Shown here: piece by piece, positions 26,887-36,712 of the stretch
Numbering within the stretch: position 1 is the first letter of the stretch
Layout: the number at the start of each line of letters is the position of its first letter
NCBI RefSeq assembly: GCF_019402665.1
Contig: NZ_VSST01000022.1
Span: 41,672 to 105,671 of the forward strand
From: Bradyrhizobium canariense
GTDB lineage: Bacteria > Pseudomonadota > Alphaproteobacteria > Rhizobiales > Xanthobacteraceae
Direction: 5' to 3'
DNA: 64,000 bases
The notes under the pieces: generated by a model
The model's database searches: none
Told to the model about the DNA's origin: nothing
What the model saw: only the letters and a program-made list of their open reading frames with translations
Position numbers and translations under genes: made by a program

Positions 26887-27275
26887 GACGTCTTCCGTAC
26901 CAACCTGTTACCACGTCCGCCGGCAGGTTCGTCACGCTGCGCGATCGGCGCCGGCGGGACCGCTCAATAGCTCAATAGCACAGCTGCCTCTGAAAGAGCG
27001 CAACATCAGGAAAATCTTTCGATTTCCACCAAATATTGGCAATCCGGGCCCGCAACAGGATCCGTCCCTTGCTACTTTGCATGGGGCTGTTTTTCAGAAT
27101 TTGGGGCCGGCTGGACGAGGAGACCGTCGGTCCTCGACAATGGCTGCTTGATTTGGTGCTCCAGGCCGGATAGCTCAGCTTGCCGGCGTGTGACTGCGCG
27201 GGCGCTGCGACTTGAGAGCCATATCACGCGAGCTCATCGCGCGCTTCGAGACTCGATCCATCTGACGACGCACGA
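26887..27275. other. Divergent intergenic region between two membrane-protein genes
   Basis: A 389-base region between divergently transcribed GT-C-like genes, which should contain both promoters. An imperfect hairpin CGAGGA...TCCTCG lies near 27117-27137. A GGATAGCTCAG string at 27167-27177 resembles the start of a tRNA but is not followed by tRNA arms. No gene is seen. Confidence 0.45.
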
Positions 27276-28838
27276 ATGTCCGCTCCCATCGAACCTCGGT
27301 TGAAAGGCAATTCCGGTCTGTACGTGGCAGCCTGGACGACGGCTGCGGCGCTGCTTGCCTGGGGCATCGTGCTGTGGGGGCTCGGCCGCGGCCTCGACGT
27401 CACCGACGAGGGCTTCTACCTCAATTCGATCAGCCAGCCTTATCTGTACCCCGCGACCTATACACAGTTCGGATTCCTCCTTCATCCGATCGACCTGCTG
27501 CTCGGCGGCGACCTCATCCTGCTGCGCTTGAGCGGCGTCGTGCTGCTGACGCTGGCCGCGGCGTACTTCGTGTCATCGTCCTTCCGTCTGCCCGGCGTCC
27601 CGGCGTTGCCGGGCAGCGCGCGTCTTCCCCTCGTGCTCGGCGGCGCGTGCGCGGTGCTGCTGGCCTATTATCCCTGGATCCCGACGCCGAACTACAATCT
27701 GCTGAATCTGTTCGGCGTCATGCTCGTCTTCGGCGGCTGGTTCCGGTTTCTGATCATACCGGAACAGGCCGTGCTGCTCGGCTGGCGCCGGTTGGTCGCG
27801 ATCGCCGCGTTCGCCATCGGCTTTGCGATCGTGGCCCTGGTCAAGCCGACCGCGGCGCCGGTGCTGGCAGTCGGGGCGATGGGATTGACGCTGCCGTTCG
27901 GGCGGCGCGCGCTGATCGAGGTGATCGCGGGGGGCGCGCTGTCCATCGGTCTCGTCGTGCTGGCGCTGGTGGCGATCGACGGCGATCTTCCGGCTGCGAT
28001 CCAGCGCTATCGCAATGTGCTCGTCCTCAACGAGCTCTCCGAGACCGGTCACGACGTTGGTAGCTCGCTGCTGCTCGGAGCGGGAATGCTGCTCGGCGTG
28101 GTCGTCGGATATGCGCTCGGCCGCTGGTTGATGCCGAACAGGGATCGGCGCCACCTTGCCGCAATCCTGGCACTGATCCTTGCCCCGCTCGCGCTCGCGC
28201 TCGGCACCAATACGGGAATCCTGCACAGCGTCCCGCGCGCCGGCATCTTCTGGGTCGTCGCGGCCGCGCACGTCCTCATCTTCGCCGCGCCCTCGCGCAT
28301 CCGTTTGCCGCTTGCATGCCTCGCCATGGCGATCTGTTCCACCCTGGTGGCGGCCGTCATCGTGCGGGCGGTGCAGAAGCCCTACCGGCTCAACGGTCCG
28401 TTGTGGGCCCAGACCGAATGGATTTCATCCGCAAGCCGCGCGCATTTTGTGAAGGTCGATCCGGTCACGGCGGATTACTTTCGAGCGCTCCTGACCGGCG
28501 CGAAAGCCGCCGGCTTCAAGAGAGGCACGCCGGTCATCGACCTCTCGGGCATGGGACCGACGTCAATCTACGTGCTCGGTGGCGCCGCCATCGGACTGCC
28601 CTGGATCAACGGAGGCTATTCCGGCAGCCAGGGGCTGGCCGTCTATGTGCTTTCGACCATTCCCCGCGCCGAACTGCGGCGCGCCTGGATCCTCACCTCT
28701 CCGGGCGGCCATGGCTACCTGCCCACCGATATCCTGACGGATCTCGGCCTCAAATTTCCGGATGACTATGAGGAAGTCGCGCGCGGGACCACGACCTACA
28801 TGAACGCGACCCACTTACTCTGGCGCCCGCACAACTAG
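27276..28838 (+). CDS. Polytopic membrane protein, GT-C glycosyltransferase-like
   Basis: A 520-residue protein with roughly ten helices and a first periplasmic loop containing [10 protein letters not shown] (Asp44-Glu45), the acidic motif placed as in GT-C transferases. A soluble C-terminal domain of about 140 residues follows. It is similar in plan to the divergent neighbour. Its stop codon shares the palindrome CTAG with the convergent purU stop, so the two genes overlap by 4 bases. Confidence 0.62.
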   Translation: MSAPIEPRLKGNSGLYVAAWTTAAALLAWGIVLWGLGRGLDVTDEGFYLNSISQPYLYPATYTQFGFLLHPIDLLLGGDLILLRLSGVVLLTLAAAYFVSSSFRLPGVPALPGSARLPLVLGGACAVLLAYYPWIPTPNYNLLNLFGVMLVFGGWFRFLIIPEQAVLLGWRRLVAIAAFAIGFAIVALVKPTAAPVLAVGAMGLTLPFGRRALIEVIAGGALSIGLVVLALVAIDGDLPAAIQRYRNVLVLNELSETGHDVGSSLLLGAGMLLGVVVGYALGRWLMPNRDRRHLAAILALILAPLALALGTNTGILHSVPRAGIFWVVAAAHVLIFAAPSRIRLPLACLAMAICSTLVAAVIVRAVQKPYRLNGPLWAQTEWISSASRAHFVKVDPVTADYFRALLTGAKAAGFKRGTPVIDLSGMGPTSIYVLGGAAIGLPWINGGYSGSQGLAVYVLSTIPRAELRRAWILTSPGGHGYLPTDILTDLGLKFPDDYEEVARGTTTYMNATHLLWRPHN

Positions 28839-29698
28839 TCCGTGAACACCACCGTCTTGCGGCCGTTGGGGATGACGCGGTCGTCGAGGTGATAACGGAT
28901 CGCGCGCGCCAGCACGCGGCGCTCGATGTCGCGGCCCTTGCGCACCAGATCCTCCGGCGTGTCGCGATGGCTGATGCGCTCGACGTCTTGGTCGATGATC
29001 GGGCCCTCGTCGAGATCGCGCGTGACGTAATGCGCCGTCGCGCCGATCAGCTTGACGCCGCGCTCATGCGCCTGGTGATAGGGCTTTGCGCCCTTGAAAC
29101 CCGGCAGAAAGGAATGGTGGATGTTGATGCAGCGGCCGGAGAGCCTGGCCGAGAGGTCGTCGGACAGGATCTGCATGTAGCGCGCCAGCACGACGAGATC
29201 GGTCCCGGTCTTGCAGACGAGATCGACGATCTGCCCCTCCTGCTCGCGCTTGGTCTCCTTGATGACCGGCAGATGATGGAACGGGATGTCGCCGAAATCG
29301 ATGCCGCTATAAACCTCGCGCGGGTGGTTGGAGACGATCGCGGTCGGGATCATCGGCAATTCGCCGGTGCGCCAGCGGTAGAGGATGTCGACCAGGCAGT
29401 GGTCGGACTTCGACACCAGCAGCATCACCTTCTTGTGCACGGCACGGTCGCGCATCTGCCACTCCATGCCGAAGCGCTCGGCGATCGCGGCAAAGCCGGT
29501 CTGGAGCGCCGACAGCTCCACGGCAAGATCGGCCGCGGTGAACACGACGCGCATAAAGAATTTTTTGGTCTCGACGTCGTCGAATTGCTGGGCGTCGAGA
29601 ATGTTCTGGCCGTTATGGGCCAGGAAGGTCGATACCGCCGAGACGATGCCGGGTCGATCCGGGCAGGACAGGGTCAGGACATATTGATGATCGGGCAT
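28835..29698 (-). CDS. purU: Formyltetrahydrofolate deformylase
   Basis: A 287-residue PurU: an N-terminal ACT domain starting [18 protein letters not shown], followed by the formyltransferase-type domain with [16 protein letters not shown] and the catalytic segment [16 protein letters not shown]. It hydrolyses 10-formyl-THF to formate and THF, balancing one-carbon pools. The ATG at 29696-29698 is chosen because the ACT domain begins directly after it. It is a housekeeping gene set into the polysaccharide region. Confidence 0.96.
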   Translation of the reverse strand: MPDHQYVLTLSCPDRPGIVSAVSTFLAHNGQNILDAQQFDDVETKKFFMRVVFTAADLAVELSALQTGFAAIAERFGMEWQMRDRAVHKKVMLLVSKSDHCLVDILYRWRTGELPMIPTAIVSNHPREVYSGIDFGDIPFHHLPVIKETKREQEGQIVDLVCKTGTDLVVLARYMQILSDDLSARLSGRCINIHHSFLPGFKGAKPYHQAHERGVKLIGATAHYVTRDLDEGPIIDQDVERISHRDTPEDLVRKGRDIERRVLARAIRYHLDDRVIPNGRKTVVFTD

Positions 29699-29845
29699 GG
29701 CTCTTGATGAAGTTTTGGGCAATGGGGTTGCGGAACGACCCGCGATTTGCGCCCTGCTCTAGCACCGACGCGCCCCTTGCGCCAATCCCGGCGACTGAGT
29801 CAGGATGAACGTACGATTGCGATTTTGACTGACCGGAGTTCGCCC

Positions 29846-30688
29846 ATGGCCGACCGCTTGAACGGCAACCGCATCCTGATCCTGGAAACGCGCGAGGAAG
29901 CGCAGTTTTCAAAGCTGCTGGCCGAGCAAGGCGCCGAGGTCGTGCAATGCCCGATGTTCACCATCCACGACGCGCCGGACCCCGCCTCGGTCGAGGCCTG
30001 GGTCCGCCGCGCCATCGACAAGCCGTTTGACGATCTCGTGCTGATGACCGGCGAAGGCCTGCGGCGGATGATGAACCTCGCGCGCGCACGCGGCCTCGAC
30101 CAGGCCTTTATCGCGACGCTGGCCAGGTCGCGAAAATTCACGCGCGGCCCGAAGCCCGGCAAGGCGCTACGCGAGAACGGGCTTGAGGCGCAGCAGACCA
30201 CCGAGAAGCCGACCACCGAGGGCGTGATCGAGATGCTGGGCAAGCTCGACCTCAGCGGACACCGCCTCGGCCTTCAGCTTTATCCGGACAAGGACCACAG
30301 CGCGCTGACCGGCGCGCTTGCCGCGCAAGGTGCCGAGGTCGATACTGTGCTGCCATATGTTTACGATTCCAAGGCGGCGGACGCCAACATCGTCGCTGCC
30401 ATCAACGACATGGCGGAGGGGAGGATCGATGCCATCGCGCTCACCAATCTCGGGCAAGTCCGCCGCCTGATCGAGGCGGCGAAAGCGCATGGCAGCGAAG
30501 CGAAACTGCGCGCCGGTTTCGAGCGGACGCTGATCGCGTCGGTGGGACCGGCAGTCTCGGGCGAGCTCGCAGCGCATGGTTTGCGTACGGACATCGCGCC
30601 CGCCGATGAGGCCTATTTCATGCGGCCGCTTATCTCGGCGATGGCGGCCGCGCTCGCGAAGAAAGGACCGAAGGCGACCGTGAGGTGA
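29846..30688 (+). CDS. hemD: Uroporphyrinogen-III synthase (HemD) family protein
   Basis: A 280-residue two-domain HemD-fold protein: ILILETREEAQFSKLLAEQG at the start of domain 1, LQLYPDKD at the domain hinge, and IASVGPAVSGELAAHG in the C-terminal domain. HemD sequences diverge strongly, so the fold assignment is firmer than the role. It could be the tetrapyrrole enzyme or a paralogue. No other heme gene is adjacent. The ATG at 29846 follows a GGAG site. Confidence 0.8.
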   Translation: MADRLNGNRILILETREEAQFSKLLAEQGAEVVQCPMFTIHDAPDPASVEAWVRRAIDKPFDDLVLMTGEGLRRMMNLARARGLDQAFIATLARSRKFTRGPKPGKALRENGLEAQQTTEKPTTEGVIEMLGKLDLSGHRLGLQLYPDKDHSALTGALAAQGAEVDTVLPYVYDSKAADANIVAAINDMAEGRIDAIALTNLGQVRRLIEAAKAHGSEAKLRAGFERTLIASVGPAVSGELAAHGLRTDIAPADEAYFMRPLISAMAAALAKKGPKATVR

Positions 30689-30712
30689 GACGGCCGCGCC
30701 TCGCAGCCGTCG

Positions 30713-31387
30713 CTAGTCCCCATACCCGCGCAGCCGCTCGACATTCAGGATGGTCACCCCGCCATACTCCAGCCGCAGCAGCCCCTCCTTCTCCAGCCGG
30801 TTCAGCGCGCGGTTGGCGTTCTGGCGGGACATGCCGGAGAGCGCACCAATCTCTTCTTGCGTAATCTCCAGATGCGCGGTCGATTCCGGATATAGGATCG
30901 GGTTGAACAGCGAGGCGATGCCGCGAGCGAGGCGCGCGGTGGCATCGAGCGTCCGATTGACCTCGAGCATGCCGATGAACTGGCCGAGCCGCTCGTTGAG
31001 CTGGCGCACCAGGAAGCGGTTGAAGCCGACGCTGTTCTCGAACAGCCACATGAAGGCGATCCGTTCCATCAGCGCGACGCGGCTGTCGCGGAGCGCGACG
31101 ACGTCGTAACGGCGCAGCTCATTCTTGAGCACACTGCCCTCGCCGAACCAAGCGCCTGCCGTGAGCCCCGCAAGGCTCGTCTCCTTGCCGTCGCGCGAGA
31201 CCCCGCCCATGCGGGCAAGGCCACTCACCATGCCGGCCCAATAGTCGAATTTGTCGCCGCGCATGAACACGGTCTCGCCTGTGCCGTAGGACCGTTCCGT
31301 GATTCCGGCGCGGGCGACCTCGATCTCCGCTTGCGTGAGCTCGCGTGACCACGCGGCAACGCGCTTCAGTTGATCCTCTGAAATCAT
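30713..31387 (-). CDS. Crp/Fnr family transcriptional regulator
   Basis: A 224-residue regulator: N-terminal cyclic-nucleotide-binding fold (GETVFMRGDKFDYWAGMVSG about 37-56, GAWFGEGSVL about 78-87), then a winged helix with the recognition region GALSGMSRQNANRALNRLE. No FNR-type N-terminal cysteine cluster is present, so it is not an iron-sulfur oxygen sensor. The effector is unknown. A perfect palindrome 43 bases upstream of its start could be its own operator. Confidence 0.9.
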   Translation of the reverse strand: MISEDQLKRVAAWSRELTQAEIEVARAGITERSYGTGETVFMRGDKFDYWAGMVSGLARMGGVSRDGKETSLAGLTAGAWFGEGSVLKNELRRYDVVALRDSRVALMERIAFMWLFENSVGFNRFLVRQLNERLGQFIGMLEVNRTLDATARLARGIASLFNPILYPESTAHLEITQEEIGALSGMSRQNANRALNRLEKEGLLRLEYGGVTILNVERLRGYGD

Positions 31388-31429
31388 GATCTAGAAGCCA
31401 GCCGCACCTTTTTGGTCACTCCATTCTTC

Positions 31430-31444
31430 TGTTGCATTGCAACA
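31430..31444. promoter_or_regulatory. Palindrome TGTTGCA-T-TGCAACA upstream of the Crp/Fnr gene
   Basis: A perfect inverted repeat with 7-bp arms around one base lies between the Crp/Fnr-family gene and the divergent livG cluster. Its position (43 bases from the regulator start, about 280 from livG) suits autoregulation or control of the transporter cluster. It is not the classical CRP (TGTGA-N6-TCACA) or FixK (TTGAT-N4-ATCAA) box. Confidence 0.4.
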
Positions 31445-31725
31445 CGATCGTTCCCGCCGCCATCCGACGAAAGATGAAGGCGGCCGCCGTCCAAAAAACT
31501 TTGTCGCAGAATTGTCAGGCGGGAGACATTTCAAAATAGCGCTTTCCCCTATTGAGGACCACCTCGGGCGATGCGACTTTTGATCCCAAGCGGGAACGAG
31601 AGCGGCGCGGCTCCGGTCGAGACCATCTGCTGCATGGCCTCGCCGGTACGGCCGTACTAGGATCGCTCGACAGGAACGGACGAAGAGCGCAGCTGAATGC
31701 GCCATCACCGGGAGGGATCTGTTTG

Positions 31726-32547
31726 GTGGCTACCAGTCTTGAAGTGCGCGGCGTGTCCTTGCGATTCGGCGGCGTTCGTGCGCTGACCGATGTCGGCTTC
31801 GCCATCAGGGAAGGCGAGCTGTTCTCGATCATTGGCCCCAACGGCGCCGGCAAGACCTCGATCGTGAACTGTATTTCCGGCCGCTACAAGCCGACCGAAG
31901 GCCAGCTGTTCTACCAGGGCCGCGACATCACCGGCCTGACGCCCAACGCGCGCGCTTCGCTCGGCATCGGCCGCACCTTCCAGAACCTCGCGCTGTTCCA
32001 CCACATGAGCGTGCTCGACAACATCATGGTCGGCCGCCATCACCTCCTGAAGAACAATTTCCTCACGGGCTCGCTGTACTGGCTCACCGGCGCACGCAAG
32101 GAAGAGCTCGAGCACCGTCGCAAAGTCGAGGAGATCATCGATTTCCTCGATCTCCAGTCGGTCCGAAAGGCGCAGGCCGGCACCCTCTCCTATGGCTTGC
32201 GCAAGCGCGTGGAGCTCGCGCGCGCCATGGCACTGGAGCCGCGCCTCATTCTCCTCGACGAGCCGATGGCCGGCATGAACTTCGAGGAGAAGGAGGACAT
32301 GGCCCGCTACATCGTCGATCTCAACGAGGAGTTCGGCATGACCGTGGTGATGATCGAGCACGATATGAGCGTGGTGATGGACATCTCCCGCCGCGTCATG
32401 GTGCTGGATTTCGGCCGCAAGATCGCCGAGGGCAATCCGGCCGCCGTGCTCGCCGATCCGCACGTCAGGCGCGCCTATCTCGGCGAGGAGGACGAGGTAC
32501 TGGTCGATCCCGACGATGCTCCGCCGGCGCAGGAGAGCGCGTCATGA
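31726..32547 (+). CDS. livG: HAAT-family ABC transporter ATP-binding protein LivG (second cluster)
   Basis: A 273-residue ATPase with Walker A GPNGAGKTS (37-45), a LivG-type signature LSYGLRKRVELARA, Walker B LILLDEPMAG and H-loop IEHDM. The GTG at 31726 (or the TTG one codon earlier) follows a strong GGGAGGG ribosome site; the open frame upstream lacks ABC features. It begins the livG-ligase-livH-livM-livK-livF cluster and overlaps the ligase start by 4 bases. Confidence 0.93.
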   Translation: MATSLEVRGVSLRFGGVRALTDVGFAIREGELFSIIGPNGAGKTSIVNCISGRYKPTEGQLFYQGRDITGLTPNARASLGIGRTFQNLALFHHMSVLDNIMVGRHHLLKNNFLTGSLYWLTGARKEELEHRRKVEEIIDFLDLQSVRKAQAGTLSYGLRKRVELARAMALEPRLILLDEPMAGMNFEEKEDMARYIVDLNEEFGMTVVMIEHDMSVVMDISRRVMVLDFGRKIAEGNPAAVLADPHVRRAYLGEEDEVLVDPDDAPPAQESAS

Positions 32548-34475
32548 TGGATTACGCAGGCCGCGTCGCGCAGGCCGACACCTATCCCAAAATGCTCCGG
32601 CTCAATGCGAAGGAGTACGGCAACGAGATCGCGCTGCGCGAAAAGGACCTCGGGCTGTGGCGCCCGTTCACCTGGAATGACTACCAGACGCGGGTGCGCA
32701 ACTTCGCGCTCGGCCTCGTCGAATTGGGCTTGGGACGCGAGGATGTCATCGGCATCATTGGCGACAACCGGCCGGACTGGGTTGCAGCCGAGATCGCCAC
32801 CCACGCAATTGGCGGCCTGAGCCTCGGGCTCTATCGCGACGTGCTCGACGAGGAAGCCTCGTATCTCCTCAATTATGGCGAGGCGCAGCTCGTCTTTGCC
32901 GAGGACGAGGAGCAGGTCGACAAGCTGCTTGTGCTTGCCGAGCGCGTGCCGAGGCTGAAGCACATCATCTATTCCGATCCGCGCGGCATGCGGAAATACG
33001 ACGATCCGCGCTTGATGTCGGCGGAGACGTTTGCCGAACTCGGCCGGACGCGGGCTGCGCGCGAACCAGAACTTTACGACCGGCTGGTGGACGCGACCAA
33101 GGGCGAGGATGTCGCGATCCTCTGCACGACGTCAGGCACCACCTCGCATCCCAAACTTGCGATGCTCGCGGCCGGCCGTGTGCTCAGCCATTGCGCGACG
33201 TATCTCGCTTTCGACCCGAAAGAGCCAGACGACGAATACGTCTCGGTGCTGCCGCTGCCCTGGATCATGGAACAGGTCTATGTACTCGGCAAAGGCCTCT
33301 TGTGCCGGATGAAGATCAACTTCGTCGAAGAGCCCGAGACCATGATGAACGATCTGCGCGAGATCGCGCCGACCTTTGTCCTGTTTGCACCGCGCGTTTG
33401 GGAATCGATTGCCGCCGACGTCCGCGCCAGGGTGATGGACGCAACGCCGTTCAAGCAGCGCCTGTTCGACATCGGCATGAAGAGCGGGCTTGCCGCGCTC
33501 GAACAGGGCGAGCGTTCCGGCTTTGCCGACGCGATCCTGTTCCGTGCATTGCGCGACCGCCTCGGCTTCACCCGCCTGCGTTCAGCCGCAACCGGCGGCG
33601 CGGCACTCGGGCCCGAGACCTTCAAGTTCTTCCAGGCGATGGGCGTGCCGCTGCGCACGCTCTACGGCCAGACCGAGCTGCTGGGGGCCTACACGCTGCA
33701 TCCCGCAGGCAAGGTCGACCCCGACACGACGGGCGTGCCGATGGCCGACAGCGTCGAAATCCGCATCGACAATGCCGACGTCCACGGCGTCGGCGAGATC
33801 GTGGTGCGGCATCCCAACATGTTCCTCGGCTACTACAAGAACCCAGAGGCGAGCGTCGCCGACGTCAGGGATGGCTGGATGCTGTCGGGCGATGCCGGCT
33901 ATTTCAACGACGACAAGCAGCTCGTGGTCATCGACCGCATCAAGGATCTCGCCGAGACCTCGCGCGGCGAGCGCTTCTCGCCGCAATTCATCGAGAACAA
34001 GTTGAAGTTCTCGCCTTATATCGCGGAAGCCGTGGTGCTTGGTGCAGGCCGGGACGCGCTCGCCGCAATGATCTGTATCCGCTACTCCATCATCTCGAAA
34101 TGGGCGGAGAAGAACCGGCTCTCGTTTACGACCTACAGCGACCTGGCCTCGCGGCCCGAGGTTTATGCGCTACTCAAGAAGGAAGTCGAGACCGTCAACG
34201 CGACTCTGCCGCCCGCACAGCGCATCTCTCGCTTCCTGCTGCTCTACAAGGAGCTCGACGCCGACGATGGCGAGCTCACCCGCACGCGGAAAGTGCGCCG
34301 CAGCGTCATCAACGAGAAATACGAAGGCATCATCGACGCGATCTATCGCGGCCAGGCCGACATCCCCGTGGACACCGTGATCCGCTTCCAGGACGGCACC
34401 ACGCAGAGGGTGCGGACGACGCTGCGAGTGGTGGATCTCGGCGGACCGGGGCATTTGGCGGAGGCGGCGGAGTGA
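32544..34475 (+). CDS. AMP-dependent acyl-CoA synthetase/ligase
   Basis: A 643-residue ANL-superfamily enzyme with P-loop TSGTTSHPK (196-204), YGQTE in the adenylate site and GWMLSGDAGYF. The long-chain-type insertions match FadD15-like long-chain acyl-CoA synthetases in size. It activates a carboxylic acid as acyl-AMP and then as the CoA ester. It lies between livG and livH and is translationally coupled to livG, so the transporter probably imports the acid this enzyme activates. The acid itself is unknown. Confidence 0.9.
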   Translation: MMDYAGRVAQADTYPKMLRLNAKEYGNEIALREKDLGLWRPFTWNDYQTRVRNFALGLVELGLGREDVIGIIGDNRPDWVAAEIATHAIGGLSLGLYRDVLDEEASYLLNYGEAQLVFAEDEEQVDKLLVLAERVPRLKHIIYSDPRGMRKYDDPRLMSAETFAELGRTRAAREPELYDRLVDATKGEDVAILCTTSGTTSHPKLAMLAAGRVLSHCATYLAFDPKEPDDEYVSVLPLPWIMEQVYVLGKGLLCRMKINFVEEPETMMNDLREIAPTFVLFAPRVWESIAADVRARVMDATPFKQRLFDIGMKSGLAALEQGERSGFADAILFRALRDRLGFTRLRSAATGGAALGPETFKFFQAMGVPLRTLYGQTELLGAYTLHPAGKVDPDTTGVPMADSVEIRIDNADVHGVGEIVVRHPNMFLGYYKNPEASVADVRDGWMLSGDAGYFNDDKQLVVIDRIKDLAETSRGERFSPQFIENKLKFSPYIAEAVVLGAGRDALAAMICIRYSIISKWAEKNRLSFTTYSDLASRPEVYALLKKEVETVNATLPPAQRISRFLLLYKELDADDGELTRTRKVRRSVINEKYEGIIDAIYRGQADIPVDTVIRFQDGTTQRVRTTLRVVDLGGPGHLAEAAE

Positions 34476-34517
34476 ACTTCGTGGCAATCACAGACGCAAT
34501 GCGTATTGCTGCGCCCA

Positions 34518-34655
34518 CTCCCCTTGTGGGAGAGGGCATCTCCGCAGCCCGCTCCACCCTCACTTCGGTGAGGGGTCCTCTCTCCGCGCGTTCATTGCGG
34601 AGACAACCCCTCACCCGTCTTCGCTTCGCGAAGCCACCCTCTCCCACAAGGGGAG
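34518..34655. repeat. Intergenic element with perfect 19-bp terminal inverted repeats
   Basis: CTCCCCTTGTGGGAGAGGG at 34518-34536 is the exact reverse complement of 34637-34655. The 100-base interior contains further small hairpins: CTCAC-TTCG-GTGAG near 34560, CTCCGC...GCGGAG near 34582-34601, and CTTCGCGAAG near 34624. It resembles a non-coding palindromic repeat or MITE rather than a gene, and sits between the ligase and livH genes of an operon. Transcribed, it would form a long hairpin. Confidence 0.75.
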
Positions 34656-34695
34656 AGGGGAAGAGCGCGCCGGATCTGTCAGCGAGCACCACTTC

Positions 34696-35589
34696 ATGAA
34701 CACCGCCTTCCTCATCCAGCTCCTGGTCAACGGCCTCGTGGTCGGCACGCTCTATGGCGTGGTCGCGATGTCCTTTGTGCTGATCTACAAGGCTAGCCAG
34801 GTCGTCAATTTCGCGCAGGGCGAGCTCTTGCTTGTCGGCGCCTGGGTGTGCTGGACCTTGCTCGCCAAATACCAGGTGCCGTTCTGGATCGGCATGCCGA
34901 TGACACTGGTGTTCATGTTCGTGTTCGGCATCGCGGTGCAGGTCCTGATCCTGCGGCCGATGATCGGCGAACCCATCATCTCGGTCATCATGGTGACGAT
35001 CGGCCTGTCCACCGTGCTGCAGGCGACGCTGAAATGGATGTTCGGCGTCAATCCGCAGCCGTTCCCGCGCGTGTTCGAGAGCCAGTCCGTCAGCCTGTTC
35101 GGGCTCCAGATCCAGACCGTCTATATCATGAGCCTTGTCGTCTCGGTCGCGATGATGATCGGCATGGCCTGGTTCTTCCGCGCCTCGAAGTACGGACTTG
35201 CGATGCGCGCCACCGCGTTCAACCAGCAGGTGGCACAGTCGCTCGGCATCTCCGTGAAAAGCGTGTTCGCGATGGCGTGGGCGATCTCCGCAACGGTCTC
35301 GGCCGTTGCGGGCGTCGTCGTCGCCGTCGTGAACGGCGTATCCTCGGGGCTCGCCGCCTATGGCATTAAAGTGTTTCCGGCCGCGATCCTCGGCGGGCTC
35401 GATTCCGTCGGCGGCGCCGTGCTCGGCGGCATCATCATCGGCCTGCTCGAAAACATCGCGCAATATGTCGACAGCGAATACCTGCACTGGGGCAATCTCT
35501 ATGAGATCGCGCCGTTCTACGTCCTCATCATCGTGCTGATGATCAAGCCCTACGGCCTGTTCGGCACCCACGACATCGAACGGATCTGA
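34696..35589 (+). CDS. livH: HAAT-family ABC transporter permease LivH (second cluster)
   Basis: A 297-residue polytopic permease with the LivH block YKASQVVNFAQGELLLVGAW near residues 31-50 and the ATPase-coupling loop MRATAFNQQVAQSLGIS. It is separated from the ligase gene by 220 bases of repeat DNA and lies 3 bases before livM. It forms the pore with LivM. Confidence 0.94.
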   Translation: MNTAFLIQLLVNGLVVGTLYGVVAMSFVLIYKASQVVNFAQGELLLVGAWVCWTLLAKYQVPFWIGMPMTLVFMFVFGIAVQVLILRPMIGEPIISVIMVTIGLSTVLQATLKWMFGVNPQPFPRVFESQSVSLFGLQIQTVYIMSLVVSVAMMIGMAWFFRASKYGLAMRATAFNQQVAQSLGISVKSVFAMAWAISATVSAVAGVVVAVVNGVSSGLAAYGIKVFPAAILGGLDSVGGAVLGGIIIGLLENIAQYVDSEYLHWGNLYEIAPFYVLIIVLMIKPYGLFGTHDIERI

Positions 35590-35592
35590 TCC

Positions 35593-36666
35593 ATGGCCGG
35601 CCCCGCCCTCATCCCTGCTGGTGATTTCCGCACCTCTTACGCGGCTGACACCACGATCTTCCCGACCACGACCAGCCGCAACTTTGCGATCGTCGGCGTG
35701 GTGCTGCTCTGTCTCGTGCCGCAATTCCTTGGTGGGTACTGGCTCAGCATCCTGATCCAGATCGGCATCTTCTCGATCGCCGCGCTTGGCCTCAACATCC
35801 TGGTCGGCTTCACAGGCCAAATTTCGATCGGCCACGCGGCTTTCTTCCTGCTCGGCGCCTTCACGTCTGCCTACATCTCCAACAGCGCATCGATCCCGGT
35901 GTTCTTCGCGATCCCGCTCGCTGGCGTCGTCACTGCGCTGGTCGGGCTGATTTTCGGCATCCCGGCGGCGCGACTGAAGGGGCTTTACCTCGTCATCGCG
36001 ACGCTCGCGGCACAATACATCCTGCTCGACTTCTTCTCCCGTGCCGAATGGTTCACCGGCGGCTCGGTGCCGGCCAGCGCCAGTCCGTTCTCGATCTTCG
36101 GCTACACGCTGCGCGGCGACAGGCAATATTTCTACGTTGTGCTCGCCTACGTGGTTGCAAGCTACGTCCTCGTCACCAACCTGATGCGCACGCGCGATGG
36201 CCGCGCGCTGGTGGCGATCCGCGACCATTATCTCTCCGCGGAGATCATGGGCATCAATCTCACCAAGTATCGCACGCTGTCGTTCGGCCTCGCCGCGTTC
36301 TTCGCCGGCATCGCCGGCGCGCTCTATGCGCACTACCAGCTCGTGGTGTCGCAAGAGGGCTTCGGCATCGAACGTTCGATCCTGTTCCTCGCAATGATCA
36401 TCATCGGCGGCACCGGTTCGATCATGGGTACGCTGATGGGCACCGCGTTCGTGGTGCTGCTGCCCGAGACGATGGAGTTCCTCAGCGTGGCGCTGAAGGG
36501 CGGCGCGATCGACAAGGCGCTGTCGCTCAACAACAACATCACCTTCCTGCGCGAGATCGCGATCGGGGTGATCATCATCGCGTTCCTGATGTTCGAGCCC
36601 GACGGGCTCGCCCATCGCTGGCGACAGATCAAGGCGTATTGGAAACTCTACCCGTTCTCGCATTGA
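35593..36666 (+). CDS. livM: HAAT-family ABC transporter permease LivM (second cluster)
   Basis: A 357-residue polytopic permease with the LivM hallmark GFTGQISIGHAAFFLLGAF and the cytoplasmic loop LVAIRDHYLSAEIMGIN. A soluble N-terminal extension of about 30 residues precedes the first helix. It starts 3 bases after livH, and its stop is followed by a strong AGGAGG site for the binding-protein gene. Confidence 0.94.
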   Translation: MAGPALIPAGDFRTSYAADTTIFPTTTSRNFAIVGVVLLCLVPQFLGGYWLSILIQIGIFSIAALGLNILVGFTGQISIGHAAFFLLGAFTSAYISNSASIPVFFAIPLAGVVTALVGLIFGIPAARLKGLYLVIATLAAQYILLDFFSRAEWFTGGSVPASASPFSIFGYTLRGDRQYFYVVLAYVVASYVLVTNLMRTRDGRALVAIRDHYLSAEIMGINLTKYRTLSFGLAAFFAGIAGALYAHYQLVVSQEGFGIERSILFLAMIIIGGTGSIMGTLMGTAFVVLLPETMEFLSVALKGGAIDKALSLNNNITFLREIAIGVIIIAFLMFEPDGLAHRWRQIKAYWKLYPFSH

Positions 36667-36712
36667 GCGCGGGCAACTCGCAAACCAACAAATAAACAGG
36701 AGGAGGCAACCC

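Noticed and set aside
27164..27240. Possible tRNA gene starting GGCCGGATAGCTCAG
   Set aside because: The D-arm-like start is not followed by a complementary acceptor stem, anticodon arm or GGTTCGAATCC-type T arm.
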